A DNA stretch of 64,000 nt from Sulfuritortus calidifontis (GTDB lineage: Bacteria; Pseudomonadota; Gammaproteobacteria; Burkholderiales; Thiobacillaceae). The stretch is taken from NCBI RefSeq assembly GCF_003967275.1, contig NZ_AP018721.1:1736001-1800000 (forward strand), written 5' to 3'. Of this stretch, positions 1 to 7,622 are shown piece after piece. Position numbers and translations under genes: made by a program. Numbering within the stretch: position 1 is the first letter of the stretch; every line of letters starts with the position of its first letter. Under the pieces are notes generated by a model. That model did no database searches. It worked only from the letters and a program-made list of their open reading frames with translations, and was not told the origin of the DNA.

Positions 1-498
1 CGGCTTGATATCCAGGTGCAGCAGCTTGCGCGCATGCACCTCGCGCAGGCCGTTGAGCAGCTGGATGAAGATGGCGGTGATGAAGGGCTCGAGCAGCGCC
101 GTCGGCTCGGCGTGGATCAGCCGGTGTAGGGTGTCGCCCTGCTCGTGGCGCATGGCCAGGTAGACGGTGTTGTTGGCGCGAAAGAAGTTCAGCACCCGGA
201 GCACATTGGGATGGTTCAGGTTGGCCAGCGCCCGGCCTTCCTCGAAGAAGCAGCGCATGCCATAGCGAAAGGCGCCCTGGTCGGACTCGGACTGCGGCTG
301 GACACTGCCGTCGGCCTGGCGGGCGACCACGCCGGCCGGGGCGTATTCCTTCAACGCGACCGGCTGGCCCTGCTCGTCGTGCGCCAGATAGACCAGGCCG
401 AAACCGCCGCCGGCGAGCTTGCTCTCGATGGTATAGGCGTCGAGCCGGAAACCGGCAGGAAGCGGGTCGATGAGTGCGTCCGTCGATTGAGCCGCCAT
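1..498 (-). CDS. Ser/Thr protein kinase, N-terminal part (runs off the left edge)
   Basis: Reading leftward from the ATG at 498 gives 166 codons open to base 1. The glycine-rich loop is GGGFGLVYLAH, the ATP-anchoring lysine lies in VALKEY, and the last visible residues are HLDIKP, the start of a catalytic loop of the HRDLKP type. It is therefore the N-terminal lobe and the beginning of the C lobe of a Hanks-type kinase. A PP2C-type phosphatase is a common partner in this context but would lie outside the window. It diverges from yicC across about 50 nt. The function of the kinase is known only at family level; its C-terminal half cannot be seen. The leucine in HLD is a tolerated variant of the usual arginine and makes this a non-RD kinase. 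Confidence 0.9.
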   Translation of the reverse strand, partial: MAAQSTDALIDPLPAGFRLDAYTIESKLAGGGFGLVYLAHDEQGQPVALKEYAPAGVVARQADGSVQPQSESDQGAFRYGMRCFFEEGRALANLNHPNVLRVLNFFRANNTVYLAMRHEQGDTLHRLIHAEPTALLEPFITAIFIQLLNGLREVHARKLLHLDIKP

Positions 499-550
499 GA
501 ATGCCCGAGTAATATCCCTGCCCTGTTCGTTTCGACAAGGATAACCAAAG

Positions 551-1423
551 GTGGCGGCATTGCACAGCATGACCGGCTACGCCCAGGCCGTGGCCGAATT
601 GCCGGTGGGCAGCCTCTCCCTGGAACTGCGCGCGGTCAACTCGCGCTTCCTCGAACTCAACTTCCGCATGGGCGAGGAATTCCGCAGTCTGGAGCCGGCC
701 TTGCGCGAGCGCATCGGCGACAAGGTCAAGCGCGGCAAGCTGGAATGCCGGATCAACTTCAACGCCAATGAGAGCGCCGCCCTGCCGAACCAGATCGACT
801 CCGAACTCCTGGCCAAGCTTGGCCACCTGGCCCAGCAGGTAAGCCAGGCCCTGCCCGAGGTCCGCCCCCTGACGGTGGCCGAAGTCCTGCGCTGGCCCGG
901 CATGCTGGGCCAACAGGTTCTCGATCTGGAGAACCTGCAGGCCGTGCTGCTCAAGCTGCTGGATCAGGCCCTGGCCGACTTCAACGCCAGCCGCGCACGC
1001 GAAGGCGACAAGCTCAAGGCCGTCCTGCTCGACCGGGTCAATGGCATCCGCGCCCAGGTCGCCGTGCTGCGGCCCAAGGTCCCCGCCATCGTCGCCGCCT
1101 TCCGCGACAAGTTGGCCAAACGTTTGGAGGAACTGCTGAGCAACCCCGACCCCGAGCGCATCACCCAGGAGGTCGCGCTCTACGCGCAGAAGATCGATGT
1201 CGCTGAGGAGCTCGACCGGCTGGAGACCCACCTGGCCGAGGTGGAACGGGTGCTTGCCGCCGGCGGCGCCGCCGGCAAGCGGCTCGATTTCCTGATGCAG
1301 GAGCTCAACCGCGAGGCCAACACCCTGGGCTCCAAGGCCGCTGCCAACGACCTGTCGCAGACCGCAGTCGAGCTCAAGGTGCTGATCGAGCAGATGCGCG
1401 AACAGATCCAGAATTTAGAGTAA
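551..1423 (+). CDS. yicC: YicC family endoribonuclease
   Basis: The 290-residue product matches the usual YicC length (about 287). The family signature SMTGYA lies at residues 6-11 and the C terminus ends in the typical KVLIEQMREQIQNLE. I use the GTG at 551 because AAGG at 537-540 is suitably spaced and because family members usually carry a few residues before SMTGYA; the ATG at 569 is the alternative. YicC proteins are reported to be endoribonucleases involved in small-RNA turnover. In betaproteobacteria yicC normally sits directly before gmk; here an integrative element of about 6.7 kb separates them. A terminator follows at 1461. Confidence 0.92.
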   Translation: MAALHSMTGYAQAVAELPVGSLSLELRAVNSRFLELNFRMGEEFRSLEPALRERIGDKVKRGKLECRINFNANESAALPNQIDSELLAKLGHLAQQVSQALPEVRPLTVAEVLRWPGMLGQQVLDLENLQAVLLKLLDQALADFNASRAREGDKLKAVLLDRVNGIRAQVAVLRPKVPAIVAAFRDKLAKRLEELLSNPDPERITQEVALYAQKIDVAEELDRLETHLAEVERVLAAGGAAGKRLDFLMQELNREANTLGSKAAANDLSQTAVELKVLIEQMREQIQNLE

Positions 1424-1460
1424 AGAATCATGCCGTCGCACGACGGCGCAGAAATCCAAT

Positions 1461-1486
1461 AAAGCCCCTATCCACGGGGCTTTTTT
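1461..1486 (+). terminator. Rho-independent terminator of yicC
   Basis: An 8-bp perfect stem AAAGCCCC / GGGGCTTT with a 7-nt loop is followed by a T run (1481-1486), 37 nt after the yicC stop codon. Confidence 0.9.
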
Positions 1487-1530
1487 CATTCCATGACGTT
1501 GCATAAGGAATCAGGAAAGCGCAGAATTCG

Positions 1531-1555
1531 TGTGCACCCAAACGTGCACCCAAGC
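1531..1555 (+). repeat. Left-end direct repeat (candidate attL or integrase arm sites)
   Basis: Two direct copies of GTGCACCCAA lie 13 nt apart (1532-1541 and 1544-1553). The same 25-nt arrangement recurs at 8188-8212 with the central two bases AC replaced by GA. A third copy in inverted orientation, TTTGGGTGCACA at 1573-1584, is the exact complement of 1531-1542 and lies just upstream of the integrase start, so the sites could bind the integrase both for recombination and for autoregulation. Confidence 0.7.
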
Positions 1556-1601
1556 CAGAAAGTGGCGGGAAGTTTGGGTGCACACCGAAAGGATGGCGAT
1601 C

Positions 1602-2873
1602 ATGGGCAAATTGTCAGACGTGCAAATCCGGGGATGGATCAAGGCGGGCGAGCGTTTCGAGCAACGCGGTGACGGCGAAGGGCTGTATCTGCGCTATCGG
1701 AAAGAGGACGCGACTCCCCGCTGGCTGTTCCGCTACCGCTTGGCCGGGAAGGCGCGTGTCCTCTTTATGGGCAGCTATGGCACGTTGAGCTTGGCCGATG
1801 CCCGCAAGACGGCAAAGGAAATGCGCGCCCGTGTTGCCTTGGGCCATGATCCGGCAGGCGAGAAGAAAGAACGCAAGCGGGAAGCCGTGCGCAAGATCGA
1901 GGCCGACCGGCTGATGGTTACGATGGGCCAGCTTGCCGACGACTACTTCGCGGCGCAAATCGTGGGGCGCTGGAAGCACCCCAACATCGTGCGGGCGCGG
2001 ATCGAGAACGACATAAAGCCCAACATCGGCAAGCTGGCAGTGGCCGACGTGAAGCCCCAGCACATAGACGCCATGCTGCAAGCCATCGTCAAGCGCGGTG
2101 CGCCCACGATGGCGAACGACGTGCTGCGCTGGGTAAAGCGGATGTTTGACTACGCGATCAAGCGCCAGATGGTGACATTCAACCCGGCAACGGCATTCAG
2201 CCTGATCGATGCCGGGGGCAAGGAAACAAGCCGCGACCGCTGGCTGACCCGCTCGGAGTTGGTCAAGCTCTTTGAAGCCATGCGGACGGCGAAGGGCTGG
2301 AACATCGAGAACACCTACGCGGTGAAGCTGCTGCTGATGCTGGCCGTCCGGCGCGAGGAATTGATAGCCGCGCCCCTGGCGGAGTTTGACCTTGACGGGG
2401 CCGTGTGGCATCTGCCCGGCGAGCGCACCAAGACCGGCAAGGCCATCGACATTCCACTACCCCGGCAAGCCGTGGCGATCCTGCGCGAACTGGAACGGCT
2501 GGGCGGCGGATCAAGCTGGTTGCTACCGGCGCGCAAGATGCAAAGCCGGATGATTCCGCATATCGACCTGAACACCGTGGGCGCGTCATTGGCGAAGAAC
2601 ATCCGCCCCATGCTGAAAGACGTTGCCCCCTTCACCGTGCATGACTTCCGGCGCACGGCGCGGACGCATCTTGCCGCGCTGGGTGTTGCGCCTCACGTTG
2701 GCGAGCGTTGCCTGAATCACGCCGTCAAGGGTGTTGAGGGTATCTACATGCGCCATGACTTCTATGAGGAACGCAAGGAAGCCTTGCAGAAATGGGCCGA
2801 CCTGCTTGACCAACTGGAACGCGGCGACCTGGGCGACAACGTGGTGCCACTGCCGGGGCGCAAGCTGGCATGA
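1602..2873 (+). CDS. int: Tyrosine recombinase/integrase (P4-like, N-terminal arm-binding domain)
   Basis: The 423-residue product starts MGKLSDVQIRGWI and contains an N-terminal DUF4102-like arm-binding domain (about residues 1-90), a core-binding SAM-like domain and a catalytic domain. All catalytic residues are visible: Arg in AVRREEL, Lys in TKTG, HxxR in HDFRRT, His in CLNH, and the nucleophilic Tyr in GIYMRHDF. I chose the ATG at 1602 because GAAAGGA at 1587-1593 is a well-placed ribosome site; an upstream GTG at 1530 and an ATG at 1593 are in frame but less likely. It should catalyse integration and excision of the element. The stop overlaps the next ORF by 4 nt. Confidence 0.95.
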   Translation: MGKLSDVQIRGWIKAGERFEQRGDGEGLYLRYRKEDATPRWLFRYRLAGKARVLFMGSYGTLSLADARKTAKEMRARVALGHDPAGEKKERKREAVRKIEADRLMVTMGQLADDYFAAQIVGRWKHPNIVRARIENDIKPNIGKLAVADVKPQHIDAMLQAIVKRGAPTMANDVLRWVKRMFDYAIKRQMVTFNPATAFSLIDAGGKETSRDRWLTRSELVKLFEAMRTAKGWNIENTYAVKLLLMLAVRREELIAAPLAEFDLDGAVWHLPGERTKTGKAIDIPLPRQAVAILRELERLGGGSSWLLPARKMQSRMIPHIDLNTVGASLAKNIRPMLKDVAPFTVHDFRRTARTHLAALGVAPHVGERCLNHAVKGVEGIYMRHDFYEERKEALQKWADLLDQLERGDLGDNVVPLPGRKLA

Positions 2874-3076
2874 CACGGTATTCCAATAGGCGGCAGCAAT
2901 TCGTGCGACTGCTTGCGGACCTGGACGAGAATGAGGCCGCCGAATTGCACCGGCGGCTGATGAAAATGCGCAACGGTGGGGGCTACCCGGAACCGTCCGA
3001 GAAAATCGTTACGGCGGATGTCTTGCCCGAAGATGACCGCTTCGGGACATACACGGTAGACAAGCCGCAAAGGTAA
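2870..3076 (+). CDS. Small hypothetical protein coupled to the integrase
   Basis: This 68-residue ORF starts in an ATGA overlap with the integrase stop codon, which argues for translational coupling. It is highly charged (RRQQFVRLLADLDENEAAEL) with a predicted amphipathic helix at residues 5-35 and no membrane segment or cysteine motif. I do not recognise a family. Given the position it could assist excision or regulate the integrase, but that is inference only. It is followed by a repeat-rich non-coding stretch of about 155 nt before the AlpA-type gene. Confidence 0.65.
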   Translation: MTRYSNRRQQFVRLLADLDENEAAELHRRLMKMRNGGGYPEPSEKIVTADVLPEDDRFGTYTVDKPQR

Positions 3077-3082
3077 ATAGCC

Positions 3083-3207
3083 GGGGTGCCCGTACCGCCG
3101 ACGGTGTGCTATCAAAATTTGAGTCGCCCTGAAACACCATCGGGCGACAAGTCGAATCATGAGGGTGCGCGTACCGCGCTATCAGGGTCACATGATTAGA
3201 GTCGCCC
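3083..3207 (+). promoter_or_regulatory. Direct-repeat control region upstream of the alpA-like gene
   Basis: Two imperfect copies of a block of about 46 nt begin with GGGTGC(C/G)CGTACCGC, continue through CTATCA, and end with GAGTCGCCC (3083-3129 and 3162-3207, about 79 nt apart). GTCGCCC at 3123-3129 also pairs with GGGCGAC at 3141-3147 to form a hairpin with an 11-nt loop. A repeated module of this kind just before a regulatory gene suggests operators. No convincing -10/-35 pair stands out. Confidence 0.5.
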
Positions 3208-3231
3208 AAAACCAAAAAGGAGCGATTCATC

Positions 3232-3456
3232 ATGAGCAATACCCAACCCAACCGTGCCGCGTTTGACCTTCTCCCCTCGGGGGGCTACGTCCGGCAAGCA
3301 GATTTGATCCCCGCTGTCGTTCCCTTCTCTGGCGCTACCCTCTGGCGCAAAGTGAAGGCGGGCACCTTCCCGGCACCAGTCAAGCTATCCGAACGGGTAA
3401 CCGCCTGGCGCGTGGAGGATGTGCGTGCCTGGCTGAATTCTCCCAAGAGCGCATGA
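3232..3456 (+). CDS. AlpA-family excisionase/transcriptional regulator
   Basis: The 74-residue product carries the AlpA winged-helix pattern: VRQADLIPAVVPFSGATLW, then KVKAGTFPAPVKLSERVTAW, then VEDVRAWL. In P4-like islands AlpA-type proteins activate the integrase or act as recombination directionality factors. A clear ribosome site AAGGAG (3218-3223) precedes the ATG at 3232. It follows the direct-repeat control region and leads the replication block of the element, so it is the likely switch between integrated and excised states. Confidence 0.88.
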   Translation: MSNTQPNRAAFDLLPSGGYVRQADLIPAVVPFSGATLWRKVKAGTFPAPVKLSERVTAWRVEDVRAWLNSPKSA

Positions 3457-3468
3457 GGAGAACCCGCC

Positions 3469-3648
3469 ATGACCGACAAGAAAAAAGCCGCGACGGGCTT
3501 CGGCACCCGTGCGGCTTCAAATACTGTTTGCAGCCGCAATTCTAGCATTCTTCGCCGTATCGCTTCGCTTGCGGCGGTAATGGTCTGGTTTTTCTCGCCC
3601 GTGTTGGCAGCGTGGCTTTCTGTGCAAGGAGGGCCGCGCCATGACTGA
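3469..3648 (+). CDS. Tiny single-membrane-span protein
   Basis: The 59-codon ORF begins with a good ribosome site (GAGGAG at 3456-3461) and starts MTDKKKAATG. A basic N-terminal half of about 32 residues is followed by one hydrophobic segment, SLAAVMVWFFSPVLAAWLSV, so it should be a small inner-membrane protein with the N terminus inside. Its last 8 nt overlap the start of the next ORF, suggesting coupling. I do not recognise a family; small membrane proteins in mobile elements are sometimes holin-like, superinfection-blocking or toxins, but nothing here distinguishes these. Confidence 0.6.
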   Translation: MTDKKKAATGFGTRAASNTVCSRNSSILRRIASLAAVMVWFFSPVLAAWLSVQGGPRHD

Positions 3649-3871
3649 TCAGATTGTTACCGCGCACGCCGTGCGCCGTGGGCGTGAATGCTGGATTATC
3701 GAAATCATCTGCCCGCACTGTGGGCATTGCCATCAGCACGGCGGCGGCAATGGCCTTGTAGCGCGAGGCGGGCACCGGGTAGCGCACTGCCGGAATTCGC
3801 ACGGCAGGGGCTACTTCATCGACCTGGACGGTGACAAGTCAGTGGAGGTGCAATATGACGACCTTTGCTGA
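3641..3871 (+). CDS. Small zinc-ribbon-like protein
   Basis: The 76-residue product contains ICPHCGHCHQHGGG at residues 23-36 and a later HRVAHC, giving a Cys/His-rich knuckle that could bind one zinc ion. A strong ribosome site AAGGAGG (3626-3632) precedes the ATG. The start overlaps the membrane-protein ORF by 8 nt and its 3' end overlaps the primase gene by 17 nt, so the three are translated as one packed block. A role in DNA or RNA binding next to the primase is reasonable but not shown. Confidence 0.7.
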   Translation: MTDQIVTAHAVRRGRECWIIEIICPHCGHCHQHGGGNGLVARGGHRVAHCRNSHGRGYFIDLDGDKSVEVQYDDLC

Positions 3872-6341
3872 TCGTGCCGCCCCACTGCTGGCCCAAGGCT
3901 ATCCCGTCTTTCCGTGCAAGCCCGACAAGCGACCGCATACCGCCCACGGATTCAAGGACGCGACCACGGATGCCGGGCAGATAGCCGAATGGGCCGCGCA
4001 ATGGCCGGATGCGCTGGTGGGCGTGCCGACCGGCAAGGCTTCCGGCCTGTTCGTGCTGGACGTGGATGTGAAGAACGGCAAGGACGGTTTCGCCACGTTG
4101 CGGGCGAAGGGCTGGAACATCCCGGCAACCCGCACGCACCGGACGAAGAACGGCGGCGGGGCGCACTACCTGTTCCGTGCCCCCGATGGCGTCCAGCTGA
4201 AATCCTCGGCGGGCAACCTGGGCGACGGGCTGGATACGCGGGGCGATGGCGGCTATATCGTCTGGTGGCCTGCCCACGGCGGCGAGGTGGAACACCCGGA
4301 CATGCTGGCCGACGTGCCGGCCTGGCTGCTGGATGCGCTGCAATCCGAACCCGCCCCTGACCGCAAGGCGCAAGCCGTGGTGGCCGATGGCGAGGGTTTC
4401 ACGGAAGGCCGACGCAACGACAGCCTGTTCCGCCTGGCGGCTTCGCTGCGGGCGAAGGGGCTGACGGTGGATGCCATCGAGGCGGCGCTGCAAATCGAGA
4501 ACAAGGCGAAGTGCGCCCCGCCCCTGTCAGCGGATGAAGTGCGCACTATCGCCCAAAGCACCGGGCGCTATGTCGAGGGCGCGACCGGCGGCGAACGCTG
4601 CGCCTATGGCAATGGCGAGTTTGAAGTCTCGCCCGCTGGCGTGGCCTTCATCGGCACCGACAAGCACGGCGAACGCTTGCCGGCCCTCTGGATTTGTTCC
4701 ACCTTGCAAGTGCGAGCCATGACCCGCGATGCCAAGTCCGGCGAATGGGGGCGCTTGCTGGAATGGCGCGACAAGGACAACGTGCGCCATCAGTGGGCAA
4801 TGCCGCTGGAACTGCTGCAAGGCGACGGGGTGGATGTGCGGCGCGAACTGGCACGGCTGGGGCTGACCATTTCCACCAACAAGAAGGGGCGCGATTTGCT
4901 GGCGTCCTACCTGCAAGTCTGGCCGGTAGAGAATCGGGCGCGATGCGTGGAACGGCTGGGCTGGCATGGTGGCGTGTTCGTGACCCCGGCGGAATCCATC
5001 GGGCAGGACGGGGAAATCGTGGTGTTCCAAAATGCCCATGCCATCGAACCGGCCTACTCGGTGGCGGGCAGCGTTGAGGAATGGCGCGATTCCGTGGGCC
5101 GACTGGCCGCCGGTAATTCCCGGCTGGTGTTCGCCCTGTCCGTGGCCTTCGCGGGCGCATTGGCCGATGTGGTGGGCGAGGATTCCGGGGGCTTTCACTT
5201 TCGCGGCGCTTCATCGTCGGGCAAGACTACCGCCCTCAAGGTGGCGGCTTCGGTGTGGGGCGATCCATCGGCCTATCCCCGCTTGTGGCGGGCGACGGCA
5301 AACGGGCTGGAAGGGCTGGCCGCGCTGCATAACGACGGCCTGCTGATCCTGGACGAGTTGAGCCAGATAGACCCCAAGGAAGCCGGCGAAGCCGCCTACC
5401 TGCTGGCGAACGGGCAAGGCAAGGCGCGGGCATCGCGCACCGGCACGGCGCGGCAGTCTGCCCGCTGGCGGCTGCTGTTCCTGTCGGCGGGCGAGGAATC
5501 GCTGACGGCCTTGATGGCGCGGGCCGGGCGCAAGGTGAATGCCGGGCAGGAAATCCGCTTGGCTGACCTGGACGCGGATGCGGGCGCGGGCATGGGCGCA
5601 TTCGAGGCGCTGCACGATCAGCCGACCCCGGCGGCGCTGGCGCTGGCCTTGAAGGATGCCGCGACCCGATACCACGGCGCGGTAGGGCTGGCCTGGCTGC
5701 GCTGCATCGTGGCCGACCGCGCCAAGCTGGCCGACTTCATCGCGGCAGGCATCAAGCAGTTCGTGGCGGACGTTGCGCCGAAGGATGCCGCCGGGCAGGT
5801 GCTACGGGTAGCGCGGCGCTTCGGCCTGGTGGCAATGGCGGGCGAGCTTGCCAGCGGGGGCGAGCTTGCCAGCGGGGGCGATCTGGTGGGGCCGGGCTAT
5901 GGCCTGACCGGCTGGGCCGAAGGTGAGGCGACCATGGCTGCGCGGAAGTGCTTTGCCGCCTGGCTGGATGGCTTCGGCGGCATCGGCAACCGTGAGGAAC
6001 GCGCCATGCTGGGGCAAGTGCGGGCCTTCTTCGAGGCGCACGGGGCAAGCCGGTTCGCGCTGCTGGATGACGCCTTCCCCAATGACCGGCCTATCGCCAA
6101 CCGGGCCGGCTTTGTTCGCCCAACTGCCGACGGCGGGCGGGAATTCCTGGTGCTGCCCGAAGTGTTCCGGCGCGAGGTATGCGCAGGGTTTGACGCGAAG
6201 GCGGCAACGCGGGCGCTGATCGAGGCCGGATGGATCGAACCGGGCGAAGGTGGCAGAACAACGCAGAAGCCGCGCATCCCCGGAATCGGGACAACCCGCT
6301 GCTACGTTTTTACCGGGCGCATGTGGGAGGGCGACGAGTGA
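3855..6341 (+). CDS. PrimPol - DUF927 primase/helicase replication protein
   Basis: The 828-residue protein has an N-terminal bifunctional primase-polymerase domain (residues 1-180) with metal-binding Asp69 and Asp71 in LFVLDVDV, the conserved His in GGGAHYLFRAP, and GDGGYIVWWP. A DUF927 ATPase/helicase region follows, with Walker A GASSSGKTT near residue 451 and Walker B LLILDEL near residue 496. Such two-part proteins prime and unwind the origin of small integrative replicons. I use the ATG at 3855, 4 nt after GGAGGTG. An exact 18-bp tandem duplication at 5841-5876 inserts a second GELASG in a linker. The repeat cluster immediately downstream is the likely origin it acts on. Confidence 0.88.
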   Translation: MTTFADRAAPLLAQGYPVFPCKPDKRPHTAHGFKDATTDAGQIAEWAAQWPDALVGVPTGKASGLFVLDVDVKNGKDGFATLRAKGWNIPATRTHRTKNGGGAHYLFRAPDGVQLKSSAGNLGDGLDTRGDGGYIVWWPAHGGEVEHPDMLADVPAWLLDALQSEPAPDRKAQAVVADGEGFTEGRRNDSLFRLAASLRAKGLTVDAIEAALQIENKAKCAPPLSADEVRTIAQSTGRYVEGATGGERCAYGNGEFEVSPAGVAFIGTDKHGERLPALWICSTLQVRAMTRDAKSGEWGRLLEWRDKDNVRHQWAMPLELLQGDGVDVRRELARLGLTISTNKKGRDLLASYLQVWPVENRARCVERLGWHGGVFVTPAESIGQDGEIVVFQNAHAIEPAYSVAGSVEEWRDSVGRLAAGNSRLVFALSVAFAGALADVVGEDSGGFHFRGASSSGKTTALKVAASVWGDPSAYPRLWRATANGLEGLAALHNDGLLILDELSQIDPKEAGEAAYLLANGQGKARASRTGTARQSARWRLLFLSAGEESLTALMARAGRKVNAGQEIRLADLDADAGAGMGAFEALHDQPTPAALALALKDAATRYHGAVGLAWLRCIVADRAKLADFIAAGIKQFVADVAPKDAAGQVLRVARRFGLVAMAGELASGGELASGGDLVGPGYGLTGWAEGEATMAARKCFAAWLDGFGGIGNREERAMLGQVRAFFEAHGASRFALLDDAFPNDRPIANRAGFVRPTADGGREFLVLPEVFRREVCAGFDAKAATRALIEAGWIEPGEGGRTTQKPRIPGIGTTRCYVFTGRMWEGDE

Positions 6342-6364
6342 AAGCGGATCATGTGAAAAAACGC

Positions 6365-6587
6365 GGGGACAAGCGGGGACAACGGGGACAGCCTGTATTC
6401 ATGCGGGTTTCAGGCGTCCCCGCTACCGGGGACACTGCGGGGACAAGTGGGGACAAGTGGCGGAACAGCGAACGCGCAAGATATGCGGATTCAGTTTGTC
6501 CCCACTTGTCCCCACTGCATTTCATCAAGTGGGGACACCGGAAAGCCTTGTGCTGCAAGGCTGTCCCCGTTGTCCCCACTTGTCCCC
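6365..6587 (+). repeat. Iteron-like GGGGAC/GTCCCC cluster (candidate replication origin)
   Basis: Seven GGGGAC (6365, 6375, 6384, 6428, 6439, 6449, 6531) and six GTCCCC (6416, 6498, 6508, 6563, 6572, 6582) hexamers lie within 223 nt. Runs are spaced 9-10 nt apart, close to one helical turn, and usually read GGGGACAAG or its complement. The left half is mostly in one orientation and the right half mostly in the other. The position directly after the primase/helicase gene supports an iteron-type origin. ORFs can be read through it in several frames, but they consist of the repeat translated and are not credible genes. Confidence 0.7.
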
Positions 6588-6609
6588 GCGAAAAACAGGA
6601 TGAACCGCA

Positions 6610-6900
6610 ATGACTGACGGAAAACACGCCCACGGCGGAAAAGAAGCGCCCGAATGCGAAGCCGCAAGCGGCACCGTGGTGACCCTTGCCCCCCTGCCGA
6701 AGATCGACCTACGGGACGCGCACGCCATCCGGCGCGAACTTGGAAGCGTCTATCGAGACATGCGGGCGGGCCGGCTGGCGAGTCAGGACGGGACGCGCCT
6801 TGCCTACGTCCTGGACATGATCCGCAAAGCCTACGAAACGGCAGTGCTGGCCGACCGGCTGGAACTGCTGGAACGCACCATCAACCCACGAAAGGACTGA
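6610..6900 (+). CDS. Small hypothetical protein of the integrative element
   Basis: The 96-residue protein starts at an ATG preceded by AGGATGAA and lies directly after the repeat cluster. Residues 1-35 are low complexity; residues 36-96 form a predicted helical domain (HAIRRELGSVYRDMRAGR, then LAYVLDMIRKAYETAVL and a charged C terminus). There is no cysteine motif or membrane segment. I do not recognise its family. It is the first of three co-directional small ORFs 3-4 nt apart that end at a terminator, so it probably belongs to a late or accessory operon of the element. Confidence 0.65.
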   Translation: MTDGKHAHGGKEAPECEAASGTVVTLAPLPKIDLRDAHAIRRELGSVYRDMRAGRLASQDGTRLAYVLDMIRKAYETAVLADRLELLERTINPRKD

Positions 6901-6904
6901 CACC

Positions 6905-7414
6905 ATGCAACACCATGACCGACTGACAAGGGCTTACCGTGGCCTGACTGCCGACCAACTGGCGGCGCTGGCCTTCCACTACATGACGGGCGCGAACGAT
7001 CTGGAATTCAAGCGCGTGGCGGACGCCGTGCCATTGAAGGATTACCGCTGCCCGGACGTGGCCTATCAGGCGCGGCTGGATGGCTTCACGCGGTTTGCTG
7101 CGTATTGGGCCATTGAGCATTGGCGACTGCGCACGCGCAAGGCGGAAACGCTGGGCGGCGCATTGGCCGCGCTGCGCCGTGGCAATGACGAACAGGCGGA
7201 CGCCATGATCGAGGCGCACGAACAGGCGGAAAGTTACTTGCTGGCCCTGGACGCGGCACTGCTGGCGATCTGCGCGGACAACGGCATTGATCCGGCGGAC
7301 GTGCGACGGATTGCGGACGCGAAACCCTACAAGCCCATGCGCGACAGCATGACAGCGGACAGTGACATGCAGGCCGCGATGCAATCGGCCTTCGCGCAAC
7401 TGCTGGCCGTGTGA
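6905..7414 (+). CDS. Hypothetical helical protein of the integrative element
   Basis: The 169-residue product begins 4 nt after the preceding stop and ends 3 nt before the next start, so it is clearly operonic. It is almost entirely helical by composition, with aromatic-rich FAAYWAIEHWRLRTRK in the middle and an acidic ADAMIEAHEQAESYLL segment. No catalytic motif, signal peptide or membrane span is visible and I do not recognise the family. Codon use resembles the rest of the element. Its assignment as a real gene rests on length, spacing and open frame. Confidence 0.65.
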   Translation: MQHHDRLTRAYRGLTADQLAALAFHYMTGANDLEFKRVADAVPLKDYRCPDVAYQARLDGFTRFAAYWAIEHWRLRTRKAETLGGALAALRRGNDEQADAMIEAHEQAESYLLALDAALLAICADNGIDPADVRRIADAKPYKPMRDSMTADSDMQAAMQSAFAQLLAV

Positions 7415-7417
7415 AAA

Positions 7418-7612
7418 ATGGACACCCGCCCGAAGTCCGGGGAACTGATCGAGGCAACGGTGGAAGAAGTGGCCGCCTGGCTTTCTGCAACGGAAGGCCG
7501 GGCAGTTTCAATCCATGAAGTGCGGCGCATCGAGGCGCAAGCCCTGCGCAAGCTGCGGCAGGAATTCACGCGGCGCGGACTGTTCCCTGCTGACTTGTTG
7601 CCGGATCGGTGA
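7418..7612 (+). CDS. Sigma-70 region 4-like small DNA-binding protein
   Basis: This 64-residue ORF ends its central helix with VSIHEVRRIEAQALRKLRQ, which closely follows the recognition helix of sigma-70 region 4.2 (VRQIEAKALRKLR pattern). Nothing corresponding to sigma regions 1-3 is present, so the protein is a stand-alone region 4-like domain. Possible roles are anti-sigma or appropriator activity on host RNA polymerase, or simple repression of the element. It closes the small-ORF operon and is followed 11 nt later by a terminator hairpin. Function is inferred from motif similarity only. Confidence 0.65.
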   Translation: MDTRPKSGELIEATVEEVAAWLSATEGRAVSIHEVRRIEAQALRKLRQEFTRRGLFPADLLPDR

Positions 7613-7622
7613 GGGAACGGCC

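Noticed and set aside
1530-1601. GTG-started N-terminal extension of the integrase
   Set aside because: It would translate the repeat sequence itself; the ATG at 1602 has a proper ribosome site and fits the family start.
6230-6633. Overlapping frames through the GGGGAC cluster on both strands
   Set aside because: The translations are just the hexamer read as peptides (GDKRGQRG, CPHLSPL); the region is better explained as an iteron-like array.
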